DNA of 64,000 nt from Gammaproteobacteria bacterium (GTDB taxonomy: Bacteria > Pseudomonadota > Gammaproteobacteria > Arenicellales > JAJDZL01). This document shows positions 53,950-62,527 of the stretch, piece by piece (position 1 is the stretch's first letter; every line of letters begins with the position of its first letter). Below the pieces are notes generated by a model. It was not told where the DNA came from and made no database searches. It worked only from the letters and a program-made list of their open reading frames with translations. Made by a program: the position numbers and the translations under genes. The stretch covers positions 62,001 through 126,000 of the forward strand of contig JAJEHQ010000024.1 in NCBI GenBank assembly GCA_022823625.1, in the 5' to 3' direction.

Positions 53950-54882
53950 ATGAATATCAAGCGAAAGCACGGACAGTATTACACACGAGGCAATCCATTT
54001 GCACTTGACCCGTTTCTGGAATGGTCGAACAATGTCGATCTTGCTTCAAAGCGAATTCTTGAGCCATTTGCAGGCGCAAATAACATCATCAAAACGCTGG
54101 AAAGAGACGGCTTATGCAGTCAGTTCAGTTCTTACGATATTGATCCGGCAAGTGAGCATGTCAAAAAGAGAGACACAATAGAGTCCTTTCCAAAAGGCTT
54201 CGATACTTGTGTGACCAACCCACCATGGCTGGCAAGGAATTCAGCGACTAGAAGGCAACTGCCTTATCCTGATACGCAATACGATGACCTTTACAAGCAC
54301 TGCCTGGAATTGTGCTTGAATGGTTGCCCGCACGTAGCAGCCCTGATACCTGCCAGTTATCTTCAAAGCGGACTATTCAGAGAAAGACTTCACGCCTATG
54401 TCCTGTTGCATGACCGAAGCATGTTCAACGATACGGACAATCCTGTTTGTCTGGCCTTGTTCAATGAACAAATTAGTGAGCAGATAAGCATTTACTACGA
54501 TAACAGGTTCATCGGGATTTTGGATGACTTGGAAAGCAAGTTGCCTAATCCAATGAATAAGCTGAAAGTGCGATTCAATGACCCCTCTGGAGAATTAGGG
54601 TTCATCTCCTTTGACAATACTCGTGAACCGTCCATAAGATTCTGTGATGCCTCCGAGATTGATGATTACGAGATTAAGGTGTCCTCAAGGTTCTTTACAA
54701 GGATCAGCGGAGAGTTTGAGAATATTCCCAGGCTCATAGCGCGGCTAAACAGGATGATTGATACGCTCCGAGAGGAAACGCAGGATGTTTTCCTGACACC
54801 ATTCAAAGGCATTAGGAAGGACGGTTACTATCGAAGACGAATGGAATTTAGCTTAGCAAGGAAACTAATCAATGCCTCATGA
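53950..54882 (+). CDS. Adenine-specific DNA methyltransferase (N6, class I)
   Basis: 310 residues. The N-terminal GQYYTRGNPFALDPF is typical of N6-adenine methyltransferases linked to restriction enzymes. Motif I (SAM binding) is RILEPFAGANNIIKTL, an acidic residue in SSYDIDPASE follows, and motif IV is the catalytic CVTNPPWLAR at about residue 93. The target-recognition part in the C-terminal half is unlike anything I recognise. It overlaps the next gene by 11 bases, a usual arrangement for type II modification-restriction pairs. Confidence 0.87.
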   Translation: MNIKRKHGQYYTRGNPFALDPFLEWSNNVDLASKRILEPFAGANNIIKTLERDGLCSQFSSYDIDPASEHVKKRDTIESFPKGFDTCVTNPPWLARNSATRRQLPYPDTQYDDLYKHCLELCLNGCPHVAALIPASYLQSGLFRERLHAYVLLHDRSMFNDTDNPVCLALFNEQISEQISIYYDNRFIGILDDLESKLPNPMNKLKVRFNDPSGELGFISFDNTREPSIRFCDASEIDDYEIKVSSRFFTRISGEFENIPRLIARLNRMIDTLREETQDVFLTPFKGIRKDGYYRRRMEFSLARKLINAS

Positions 54883-55531
54883 TTACGAAAGTGCCTATAA
54901 GGAAGCTTATAAAGTAAATACTGACGATACACCAAGAGCTGTTAAAGACGGTGAATTGGATGTGAAGATTGATAATTTCTGTGAACTACATGGTTTCGAT
55001 AGAGATGCTGTAGCTAAAGAAATTCAAGAGAACCGAATACTTAGTGCGATATTCGCTAAAGATCCAGCTAAGCAGAAGTTTCACGAAAAGGAAGCTGCGA
55101 GACTCATAGAGACCATTGATAACGTAGAGAACTTCACAGATCTGCATAATTGCAAGTTGTATTTGGTTGGCGGTGCTGTGCTTGATAGAAATGTGATTGA
55201 GTCAGGTGCATATCCAAATGCGAAAACGATAGACTTTGAATGGGTGTACAGAGGCTGTCGATTCTACGCTTCACATAAATACACGAAATCCAGTGGTGGT
55301 TCTCAGGGTAGCGCGTATAAGGACTTGCAAATGTTCATTATCGAAGCTAATCTTACAACGCTTCAGCAGACTTTCTTTATTGCAATCGCAGATGGGGCGT
55401 TTTACCAAAAATTGAATGGTAAAGCAAATACAACTCGAATCCAGAGGCTTAAAGATATGGCCAACAAAAGCAAAGTCTTTGCCTGTGAGATTACTGAGCT
55501 GGAAAGCCTAATGGACAATCTGACCAATTAA
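54872..55531 (+). CDS. Putative restriction endonuclease of the R-M cargo
   Basis: 219-residue protein with no motif I can name with certainty. An acidic/basic core is seen in KLYLVGGAVLDRNVIESG...AKTIDFEWVYRGCRFYASHKYTKSSGGSQGSAYKDLQMFIIEA; the Asp/Glu and Lys here could form a PD-(D/E)xK-like site. Function as the endonuclease is inferred from size, overlap with the methyltransferase and position as cargo. The recognition sequence is unknown. Composition is AT-rich compared with flanking chromosomal genes. Confidence 0.6.
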   Translation: MPHDYESAYKEAYKVNTDDTPRAVKDGELDVKIDNFCELHGFDRDAVAKEIQENRILSAIFAKDPAKQKFHEKEAARLIETIDNVENFTDLHNCKLYLVGGAVLDRNVIESGAYPNAKTIDFEWVYRGCRFYASHKYTKSSGGSQGSAYKDLQMFIIEANLTTLQQTFFIAIADGAFYQKLNGKANTTRIQRLKDMANKSKVFACEITELESLMDNLTN

Positions 55532-55692
55532 GAGAGTCAATTATTACGCTGACAACTCAAATTTCCACTCAAAGAAAATTTGTAGTTGAATAGAAAAATG
55601 GAAAGGAATACAAATTCAATGTGACTTGAGTTTGTGAGCCGGATGATGAAAACTCCCATAGAACTATGTATGACGATCAATGAGCTTGAACA

Positions 55693-55857
55693 ATGACAAG
55701 GCGAGACAAACCTTCAAAACCAACCATCGAAATCAAGCCCAATCGCTACCAGCCAACGCGCCAGGAATTGCGCAAAGATAACCGTATTCCAGCCACTCCT
55801 GAAGCACTTGCCAGAGCAGTCGGACAGCAGGTCAAAGTCAAAGAAGTCAAAGACTGA
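55693..55857 (+). CDS. Small IS1595-associated protein
   Basis: 54-residue frame MTRRDKPSKPTIEIKPNRYQ then PTRQELRKDNRIPATPEALARAVGQQ, ending KEVKD. Proteins with the pattern RYQPTxxEL..D..I.ATPEELARA are, to my recollection, common next to IS1595-type transposases. It sits just inside the right inverted end. Role unknown. A short GAACA-type leader precedes its ATG; no strong Shine-Dalgarno. Confidence 0.65.
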   Translation: MTRRDKPSKPTIEIKPNRYQPTRQELRKDNRIPATPEALARAVGQQVKVKEVKD

Positions 55858-55916
55858 ACTTTTCTAATTTTAATCAACTAGGAACGAGTTGATTCACAAT
55901 TTAAAATGTGACTTTC

Positions 55917-55924
55917 TTATATAT
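55917..55924. repeat. Right target-site duplication
   Basis: TTATATAT follows the right inverted end and matches the left 8-mer at seven bases. Confidence 0.6.
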
Positions 55925-55967
55925 AGCCCATTTTGAAAGCTTGAATGTTGCAACCAGAAACTTGTCG

Positions 55968-56537
55968 CTATTCGGTTATCTGATGACACATTGATTCAAT
56001 CGGAAAAAACAGCTCTGCAGGCGGAATTGCACGAATGATGTATTGTTCGTTTTCGTACTCATAGATCAAATCGGCAGATTTTTCTTCAGTTTCAACAACC
56101 TGAGCAGAATCGAGGTCAACTGCGAATCCAGGTGTAAGGTAAATCGAAGTTGCTCGAACCGGTGCGTAGCCGTCCCTTACCCGACCAAAACTGATTGATT
56201 CGGTTATTTCAAGTGGAATGAGCCGTTCTCGAATACTTGGAGCCCATGCGTACAGAAATTTCCCGGTGGTATTCTGATTGGTCCTGAACACTGCGATCCC
56301 AGAATTTTTTCGTTCAGACCGAAGCTGGAAGTTGTTCTGCTGGTACTCAAGATATTGCTGTCTTGATATTGAGTCATTGATGTTGGTGACGTATCGTTCA
56401 GGGTCCATCAGAAAATTTGCCAGCATCAACTGATCAAATTCATCATAGACAACACTACAGTCAAAGTAGTTTGCTCTAGCTGGTAAAACTGCTAGCGAAA
56501 TAACAAATACCAGCGCAATGAGGGCACGACTAATCAT
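55968..56537 (-). CDS. Hypothetical exported protein downstream of rsmA
   Basis: 189 residues with a signal peptide (MISRALIALVFVISLAVLPARA-NYFDC). The mature part has Cys near both ends (FDCSVVYDEFDQLM and ESMCHQITE), which could form a disulfide, and is mostly beta-like with an acidic C-terminal third. I do not recognise a family. It overlaps the rsmA stop by eight bases and so is cotranscribed with pdxA-rsmA, in the place where apaG and apaH often lie in gammaproteobacteria. Confidence 0.65.
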   Translation of the reverse strand: MISRALIALVFVISLAVLPARANYFDCSVVYDEFDQLMLANFLMDPERYVTNINDSISRQQYLEYQQNNFQLRSERKNSGIAVFRTNQNTTGKFLYAWAPSIRERLIPLEITESISFGRVRDGYAPVRATSIYLTPGFAVDLDSAQVVETEEKSADLIYEYENEQYIIRAIPPAELFFPIESMCHQITE

Positions 56538-57351
56538 GATGAGTCAGTACTTTCGTTTTACTCCCTGAATCTCTCGCAACAGCGCATTTTGCCAATTCAA
56601 TATAGTCTTCGACATTCAAATTCTCAGCTCGTAAACTAGCATCAATTCCGGTTTCCTGAAACATGGCAACATCAATAACACCATTCAAGGAATTTCTCAG
56701 CGTTTTGCGACGCTTTCCGAACGCTAGCCGTACAAGTTCGGAAAAGAGGCGTTCGCTGTCTTCATCTAATGCTAACAAGGGCTTTGGTCGCATCACAATA
56801 ACGGACGAACGCACTTCTGGCGGAGGTGAAAAAGCGTCCGGTTCAACATGAAATACTGTTTCTACTTCGAAAGCACGGGTGACACAGACCGTCAGTCTAC
56901 CATAGTGGCTTGTTCCACACTTGGCGGTAAGCCTCTCAGCGACTTCGTACTGCACCATGAAGCACGTATCTTCAATAATATCAGTAAATTTGATAAGGTG
57001 AAGCATCAATGGCGTGGATATTGAATAGGGCAGATTTCCCACAATTCGCAGTCTCTGATCCTCGCGTTTGACAGAAGAGTAATCAAATTTGAGTGCGTCA
57101 ACGTGATGAATTGTTAGAGCATCACGGCTGAATAGTTTTTGTAGCTCCTGGACCAGACCCGGGTCAATTTCAATGGCATGCAATTCAGCTGGATATCTGA
57201 TGAGATGACTCGTGAGTGCTCCGCGCCCTGGACCAATTTCAACGAGTGTCTGATTGATCTGCGGCCTGATCAGCATGAGGATTTCGTCGATCACTTGTGT
57301 ATCAACCAGAAAGTGTTGACCCAAGCGTTTTCTTTTGCGGCTTGCGCTCAA
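56530..57351 (-). CDS. rsmA: 16S rRNA dimethyladenosine transferase RsmA (KsgA)
   Basis: 273-residue methyltransferase that dimethylates the two adjacent adenosines near the 3' end of 16S rRNA. N-terminal RKRLGQHFLVDTQVIDEIL, SAM motif VEIGPGRGALTSHLI, GNLPYSISTPLMLHL (catalytic motif IV) and VEPDAFSPPPEVRSSVIVM are all typical. Its ATG overlaps the pdxA stop by four bases. Confidence 0.96.
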   Translation of the reverse strand: MSASRKRKRLGQHFLVDTQVIDEILMLIRPQINQTLVEIGPGRGALTSHLIRYPAELHAIEIDPGLVQELQKLFSRDALTIHHVDALKFDYSSVKREDQRLRIVGNLPYSISTPLMLHLIKFTDIIEDTCFMVQYEVAERLTAKCGTSHYGRLTVCVTRAFEVETVFHVEPDAFSPPPEVRSSVIVMRPKPLLALDEDSERLFSELVRLAFGKRRKTLRNSLNGVIDVAMFQETGIDASLRAENLNVEDYIELAKCAVARDSGSKTKVLTHHD

Positions 57352-58325
57352 TTCTGACTTCTGGCTGATAGCTGGCTGGCGAGTGCCAGCGCTGCTTGAA
57401 GACTGCCGGCGTCGGCACCACCGCGGCCCGCAATGTCATAAGCGGTACCGTGATCAACTGATGTACGTATGATCGGCAGCCCCAAAGTAACATTGACAAT
57501 CTTACCAAATGCACTGTGTTTAATGACCGGTAGTCCCTGGTCGTGATACATTGCAAGAACCACATCAAAATTCGATAGCTGATGAGAGGTGAAAATGGTG
57601 TCAGCGGGGAATGGACCTGAAGCATTGATTCCCTCTTCGCGCAAAGAGTCTATTGCCGGGATGATATCGGTGATTTCTTCTCTACCGAGTTCTCCGCCTT
57701 CACCTGCATGCGGGTTGAGACCGCAAATTCCGATATGTGGTGAATCAAGTCCAAAGCGTTCCGTAAGGTCTTTGTGCAAAACCCGAACAATTGCAACAAT
57801 TCTTTCACGACTGATGTATCTCGGAACCTCACTGAGCGGAACATGAGTGGTTACCAGGGCAACTTTGAGCGACTGATTCATCAGCAGCATGACCGGAAGC
57901 TCCGCACCTGATTTTTTTGCGAGATACTCGGTGTGTCCCGAGAAGTCGAAGCCGCCTTGCATCATCTTTTCTTTGTTGACGGGCCCAGTGACCAGCGCAT
58001 CAAATTCTCCCGAAAGACAGCCTTCAACCGCCCGATTGAGAGTGTTAATGAGATAGCTGGAATGGCGATGATCACCTTCGCTAGGTGTAACTGGAAATTG
58101 GCAGTCAATATGAATGATCTCAACCCCTGGTGCGCGCTTTTCAGGCAAATAATCGCTAAAACTGGCATTTCTACCTAAAAGCTTCGCTCGTTCGGTCAGT
58201 ACATTGTGGTCAGCGATGACAACAATCCGATCGACTGTACGTGAATTGGCCAGCATAGCAACAAGGTCAGGCCCAATGCCTGCCGGGTCTCCAGGGGTCA
58301 GCGCCAGTGTGTGGGTTTTAGTCAT
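57348..58325 (-). CDS. pdxA: 4-hydroxythreonine-4-phosphate dehydrogenase PdxA
   Basis: 325-residue NAD-dependent enzyme of vitamin B6 synthesis. LALTPGDPAGIGPDLVAML (N-terminal signature), LVTGPVNKEKMMQGGFDFSGHTEYL (metal-binding His), ICGLNPHAGEGGELGREEI and MYHDQGLPVIKHSAFGKIVNVTLGLPIIRTSVDHGTAYDIAG are intact. First gene of pdxA-rsmA-hypothetical; the surA gene usually found upstream is not here. Confidence 0.96.
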   Translation of the reverse strand: MTKTHTLALTPGDPAGIGPDLVAMLANSRTVDRIVVIADHNVLTERAKLLGRNASFSDYLPEKRAPGVEIIHIDCQFPVTPSEGDHRHSSYLINTLNRAVEGCLSGEFDALVTGPVNKEKMMQGGFDFSGHTEYLAKKSGAELPVMLLMNQSLKVALVTTHVPLSEVPRYISRERIVAIVRVLHKDLTERFGLDSPHIGICGLNPHAGEGGELGREEITDIIPAIDSLREEGINASGPFPADTIFTSHQLSNFDVVLAMYHDQGLPVIKHSAFGKIVNVTLGLPIIRTSVDHGTAYDIAGRGGADAGSLQAALALASQLSARSQN

Positions 58326-58379
58326 CCAACTCCGCAGGGCTGGATAGAAGTGATCGAAGTGACTAGCTTTCGAGCTATG

Positions 58380-58619
58380 CTACGATAGGGAATTGTGGGT
58401 ACCATCACAAAACGGTTGTTTATTGGTGTGTTTGCAGCCACAGAACCAGTACTTACCTTCTTTGCCAATTTCCACTTTGACTGGTTCGAACTCCGTTCCC
58501 GCATGAGATCCATCACAAAATGGCTGTTTGCTTGACCGGCCGCATCGGCACCACCAAACTGTTCCGGGCTTTAGTTGCTTCTCAAACGGCGCTTTTTGCG
58601 CCACGACTGGTTCTGACAT
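58380..58619 (-). CDS. Protein with two CDGSH iron-sulfur domains
   Basis: 79 residues from the ATG 58619 (MSEPVVAQKAPFEKQLKPGT). Two tandem motifs, CRCGRSSKQPFCDGSH and CGCKHTNKQPFCDGTH, each supply three Cys and one His for a 2Fe-2S cluster. Such bacterial mitoNEET-like proteins may carry electrons or clusters; no specific role is shown by the context, with pdxA downstream on the same strand. The longer frame to 58661 adds a leader without a better Shine-Dalgarno. Confidence 0.9.
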   Translation of the reverse strand: MSEPVVAQKAPFEKQLKPGTVWWCRCGRSSKQPFCDGSHAGTEFEPVKVEIGKEGKYWFCGCKHTNKQPFCDGTHNSLS

Positions 58620-58816
58620 TGTTGACTCCTCAATAGAAATATTGACAAATTTGTGTCGCACTATTCAGTGATCAGTGAAGATCAAAGTATGTTTAGCTAA
58701 ATTGTATCGGTTTAGAATGGTGTAATTCATGCACCGAATCAGTCCGCAGGCGACTAACGCTGATGATCTAAAATTTACATAGTGATCCGATTCTACTTAT
58801 TTCAACAATTTCAACG

Positions 58817-59359
58817 ATGACAAAGATAGATACTTCTCGAGATTTCATTCCAGTTTCAATTGCGGTATTGACCATCTCCGATTCCAGAACTGAAGACAAT
58901 GACAAATCAGGCGGACTGCTTGTTGGTAGAGTGGAAAAATCGGGTCATCGCGTCGCTGACAAGAAGATCGTGCCCGATGACATTCATCAGGTGCGTGCGC
59001 AGGTCTGTCAATGGATTGTTGATTCAGAAATTCAGGTGATTTTAACGACAGGGGGCACTGGTGTTACTGGCAGAGACGGCACACCGGAAGCCATTCGACC
59101 GCTACTGGATAAGGAAATATCCGGATTTGGTGAAATGTTTCGAGTCTTGTCTTACGAAAAAATAGCAACCTCAACACTGCAGTCTCGAGCATTTGCCGGA
59201 GTTGCCAATGCAACCTATATCTTTTGCCTGCCTGGGTCCGCCAGTGCTTGTGCAGATGCCTGGGATATGTTGATTGAATTCCAGCTCGACTATCGAAGCC
59301 GCCCATGCAATCTGGTTGAATTGATGCCGCGACTATTGGAGCATCTGGTCAAGAAATAA
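58817..59359 (+). CDS. moaB: Molybdenum cofactor biosynthesis protein MoaB/MogA family
   Basis: 180-residue MPT adenylyltransferase-fold protein. VAVLTISDSRTEDNDKSGGLL begins the fold and LTTGGTGVTGRDGTPEAI is the MPT-binding loop; ISGFGEMFRVLSYEKIATSTLQSRAFAGV and FCLPGSASACADAWDMLI complete it. The features (SRT, GxGEMFR) match MoaB more than MogA. It faces moaA, with 48 bp between their ends. Cofactor made here would serve the formate dehydrogenase. Confidence 0.9.
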   Translation: MTKIDTSRDFIPVSIAVLTISDSRTEDNDKSGGLLVGRVEKSGHRVADKKIVPDDIHQVRAQVCQWIVDSEIQVILTTGGTGVTGRDGTPEAIRPLLDKEISGFGEMFRVLSYEKIATSTLQSRAFAGVANATYIFCLPGSASACADAWDMLIEFQLDYRSRPCNLVELMPRLLEHLVKK

Positions 59360-59407
59360 AAAAATCGCTCCGCTTTCGGGGAATTAATGTCCGACGATGG
59401 TGCTGAA

Positions 59408-60436
59408 CTAGCCGCCGACGTAGGACATTTCCACCTTGGGTAGGCTGACGGTGGCATTCGAGCGCAGCTCTGAGTATCGATCAGATCGTCCGGACCAAAG
59501 ATTTCGAACCAGCTCGGTGAGCTGATCAACGTCAGCGCCTTCCCTGATGTGTTTTCTAAGATCAAATCCGCTAGTTGCGAAAAGACAGGTGTATACCTTG
59601 CCTTCAGCTGTAAGTCTGGCACGGTTGCAGGTGCCGCAAAAAGGTTCCGTTACAGACGATATAACGCCTATTTCACCGCCACCATCTTCGTATATCCAGC
59701 GTTTAGCGACTTCGCCGCGATAGGTTGGTGAGACTGCCTTTAGAGGAAACTCGCGATGAATGATGTCGAGAATTTCTCTGGCTGAAATGACTTTATCCAT
59801 CTGCCAGTCATTGGTGTTTCCGACATCCATGAACTCAATGAATCGCAAGATGACATCGGTGTTTCGAAACTGTCGAACCATTGGCAGAATTTCATTCTCA
59901 TTCATGCCCCGCGCAACTACCATGTTGACCTTGATGGGAGACATTCCCGCCGCTTGAGCGTTTTCAATTCCGCTTAGTACCCGCGCGACTGGAAATTTAA
60001 CATCGTTGATCGCACTGAACACTTCGTTATCGATGGCATCCAGACTAATCGTTATTCTGCGAAGTCCTGCCTCATACAGTTTTTCAGCAGCACTATGTGT
60101 AAGCAGCGATGCGTTGGTTGTCATGCTCAAGTCTTCAACACTTGGAATCACCGCAAGTCTGGCAATCAAGTCAGTGAGGTCACGACGCACCATCGGTTCA
60201 CCACCCGTAATTCGGACTTTTTTTACTCCGTTCGCAACAAATGCGTACACTGAACGCTCAATTTCTTCGAAACTTAGAAGTTCCGCACGATGCAAGAACG
60301 CATGGTTTGAGCCGAAGAACTCTTTCGGCATACAGTAGACACAGCGGAAATTGCAGCGGTCTGTGATTGACACGCGCAAATCCCGAATTGGTCGGTTAAA
60401 CCGGTCGGTAACAGGAGTCGAGAGGGAAGTAATCAC
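59408..60436 (-). CDS. moaA: GTP 3',8-cyclase MoaA
   Basis: 342-residue radical SAM enzyme for the first step of molybdenum cofactor synthesis. The SAM cluster motif is RVSITDRCNFRCVYCMP (CxxxCxxC), then RITGGEPMVRRDL; the C-terminal cluster for GTP is FCGTCNRARLTAEGKVYTCLFA. The C-terminal tail ends SYVGG, containing the conserved double Gly. Start ATG at 60436. Confidence 0.95.
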   Translation of the reverse strand: MITSLSTPVTDRFNRPIRDLRVSITDRCNFRCVYCMPKEFFGSNHAFLHRAELLSFEEIERSVYAFVANGVKKVRITGGEPMVRRDLTDLIARLAVIPSVEDLSMTTNASLLTHSAAEKLYEAGLRRITISLDAIDNEVFSAINDVKFPVARVLSGIENAQAAGMSPIKVNMVVARGMNENEILPMVRQFRNTDVILRFIEFMDVGNTNDWQMDKVISAREILDIIHREFPLKAVSPTYRGEVAKRWIYEDGGGEIGVISSVTEPFCGTCNRARLTAEGKVYTCLFATSGFDLRKHIREGADVDQLTELVRNLWSGRSDRYSELRSNATVSLPKVEMSYVGG

Positions 60437-60551
60437 GATTATAGTGCAAATTAGTTCAGATGGTTATTGCATATTTTAGTGGAATGGACAAGATAGCAAG
60501 AGGCGGGTGCGTTAAATATCACCAATTGTTGATTCATTCATGCGATGCGTA

Positions 60552-61166
60552 TCAGTAATCAGCCAAGTTGAGCGTACGAAAGAAACTGCAAATTATCCGA
60601 TAAGTCAATCCCCAGATGATGCGGTTATCCTCATCACCGATTCGAAACCCTGAAAATACCCCATCATAATCTGGAGGTCGATACTCGGCGGTATGACTTT
60701 CGGGACGTAGAAGATAAGCAATTGGTATCCAGACCAGGTCGTGGACTTCTTCATTGGGGTCGAATTGTATTGGTCTTCGCGCTTCAAAAACGTGGCAGGA
60801 AATGATCAATCCGTGAGCGTGACTTAGTCTAGGCGCTACCAAATCATCTATTCGGCTGATTCGATTTTTGGCATCCAGATGAAAGCCAATTTCTTCGGCA
60901 GTTTCTCGAATGGCGGTTTCCAAAACCGATTCATCCTGGAGTTCGCGTCGTCCACCTGGAAACGCCATTTGTCCTGACCAGGGATCACCTTCTCGGTGTG
61001 CGCGTTCAATCAACAGCAGCTTTGCTCCCTGATAGTCCTCACTGAGCAGCAATGAGACTGCCGCCTCGCTACGGTCGCTAGTTTCGACTAATGCAGGTTT
61101 GCTGTCACGAAGAAGCTTCCTGATGTCAGCGAGATGAATTGACTGGTTAAGCGAATCGCTCATCAA
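60552..61166 (-). CDS. NUDIX hydrolase, CoA pyrophosphatase type
   Basis: 204 residues. The Nudix box lies at about 85-107: GGRRELQDESVLETAIRETAEEIGF. The preceding LLLIERAHREGDPWSGQMAFPGG matches the NudL/YeaB CoA-diphosphatase signature. It would cleave CoA or acyl-CoA to 4'-phosphopantetheine and 3',5'-ADP; the CoA-specific segment is recognisable by eye but not proven. It follows the moaA region on the same strand with a 115-bp gap. Confidence 0.85.
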   Translation of the reverse strand: MMSDSLNQSIHLADIRKLLRDSKPALVETSDRSEAAVSLLLSEDYQGAKLLLIERAHREGDPWSGQMAFPGGRRELQDESVLETAIRETAEEIGFHLDAKNRISRIDDLVAPRLSHAHGLIISCHVFEARRPIQFDPNEEVHDLVWIPIAYLLRPESHTAEYRPPDYDGVFSGFRIGDEDNRIIWGLTYRIICSFFRTLNLADY

Positions 61167-61381
61167 TGTGAATTCAGCAGTACTTAAAAATTGAATTTCG
61201 AGCTGGAAAGTGTAATGTACGAACTATGCTTTTTAGATTAGATGTCAATTTTTCGTGGAAACAGTTTAGTTTTCCTATAATCCACTAGTCATTAGTCAAT
61301 GTATTCTTATTGAGTATTTCATTGAGACCTGTATTGCAATTCCGCAGAACAGGTCAACTCATCTATGGAGGTATATAAATT

Positions 61382-62428
61382 ATGCTATCCCGAAAAGTAA
61401 TGGCAGTCATTGTTGCTGCCTGTTTTACCTTTGCCGGACTCGCTTCAACACCAGTTTCGGCGGACAAAGTTCGCTGGAAGATGGCAAGCTGGTTTGGACA
61501 GAATCTCACACAGTTGGGAACGCTTGGTCACCACGTAACTGGAACAATTGATCGAGTATCCGGTGGTGAATTTGAAATTAAATATTTCGATCCTGGTGCA
61601 CTTGTCCCACCGGCCGAGTGTTTTGATTCGGTTGCTTCCGGAGCAGTGGATGCATGCTGGTCGACGCCTGGTTACTGGTATGGAAAAAATTCCGCTTTAG
61701 CCATGTTCGCAGCTGTCCCATTTGGTCCCCAAGCCGGTGAATATGGTGCGTGGATCTATTTTGGTGGCGGACAGGAATTGATGAATGAGATCTATGCCGA
61801 ACATGGTCTTTATTCACTGATCTGCGGTGTTATCGCGCCTGAGGCGTCCGGATGGTTTCGAAGTGAAATTACATCTGTTGATGATCTTAAGGGGCTGAAG
61901 ATGCGATTCTTTGGCCTTGGCGCAAAAGTTATGGAGAAAATGGGAGTTTCAACCCAGTTAATTGCTGGCGGTGACATCTTTCCAGCACTTGAGCGCGGTT
62001 CGATTGATGCAACAGAGTTTTCAATGCCAGCTATCGATTTGAATCTCGGCTTCTACCAAGTTGCAAATCATTACTATTTTCCTGGCTGGCACCAGCAATC
62101 CACGTTGTTTGAAATTTTGATGAACAAGGAAAAGTGGGATGCTCTGTCTGACCAACAACAAGCCTGGCTTGAATTGTCCTGCGGCGACAACTTTCGTTAT
62201 GGCCTGCTTGAAGGGGAAGCCATTCAGTCCCCGGCACTGATCGAGCTGCAGGAAAAGGGTGTGAACATCCATCGCTGGCCACAAGAAATTCTGGATCAGC
62301 TTGAAGCTGCGTGGCTCGAAGTGGTTGCGGAAGAAAGTGCAGCCAATCCTGATTTCAAAAGAGTTTGGGATCATCTGCAGGCATTTAGAGAGCAGTATTC
62401 CGTTTGGGCTGAACTCGGTTACCTGTAA
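61382..62428 (+). CDS. dctP: TRAP transporter substrate-binding protein DctP, TakP-like
   Basis: 348-residue periplasmic receptor; residues 1-27 are a signal peptide (PVSA-DK). GWFRSEITSVDDLKGLKMRF holds the ligand-binding Arg of DctP proteins, and KVMEKMGVSTQLIAGGDIFPALERGSIDATEF closely follows the Rhodobacter TakP (2-oxo acid) pattern, with Phe in place of the usual Trp after DATE. YYFPGWHQQSTLFEILMNKEKW is also TakP-like. The ligand is probably a small monocarboxylate such as a 2-oxo or 2-hydroxy acid. A GGAGG site lies before the ATG. A terminator hairpin follows, then the permease genes. Confidence 0.92.
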   Translation: MLSRKVMAVIVAACFTFAGLASTPVSADKVRWKMASWFGQNLTQLGTLGHHVTGTIDRVSGGEFEIKYFDPGALVPPAECFDSVASGAVDACWSTPGYWYGKNSALAMFAAVPFGPQAGEYGAWIYFGGGQELMNEIYAEHGLYSLICGVIAPEASGWFRSEITSVDDLKGLKMRFFGLGAKVMEKMGVSTQLIAGGDIFPALERGSIDATEFSMPAIDLNLGFYQVANHYYFPGWHQQSTLFEILMNKEKWDALSDQQQAWLELSCGDNFRYGLLEGEAIQSPALIELQEKGVNIHRWPQEILDQLEAAWLEVVAEESAANPDFKRVWDHLQAFREQYSVWAELGYL

Positions 62429-62463
62429 AACCAGGATTCTCACCTGATTGGTGACTTTTCCAA

Positions 62464-62501
62464 AAACCAGGGATGCCTGAGTGCATCCCTGGTTTGAATT
62501 T
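62464..62501 (+). terminator. Strong hairpin between dctP and dctQ
   Basis: AAACCAGGGATGC (62464-62476) pairs perfectly with GCATCCCTGGTTT (62483-62495), 6-base loop, followed by GAATTTTTT. It has the form of a Rho-independent terminator and lies 36 bases after dctP. Partial read-through would give more receptor than permease, as is common in TRAP operons. Confidence 0.82.
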
Positions 62502-62527
62502 TTTAGCTGGCCAAAACCTGAATCGGC

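Larger units (their letters stand above)
53407..55916 (+). mobile_element. IS1595-like element with restriction-modification cargo
   Basis: 2510 bp bounded by inverted ends GAAAGTCACATTTT (53407-53420) and AAAATGTGACTTTC (55903-55916), perfect over 14 bp. Flanking 8-mers TTATATAC (53399-53406) and TTATATAT (55917-55924) match at 7 of 8, the duplication length expected for IS1595 elements. Contents: a 5' transposase piece, a DNA methyltransferase, a putative endonuclease and a 54-residue protein of a type often beside IS1595 transposases. The DDE catalytic part of the transposase is missing, so movement would require a transposase in trans. It is lower in GC than its surroundings. Confidence 0.78.
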
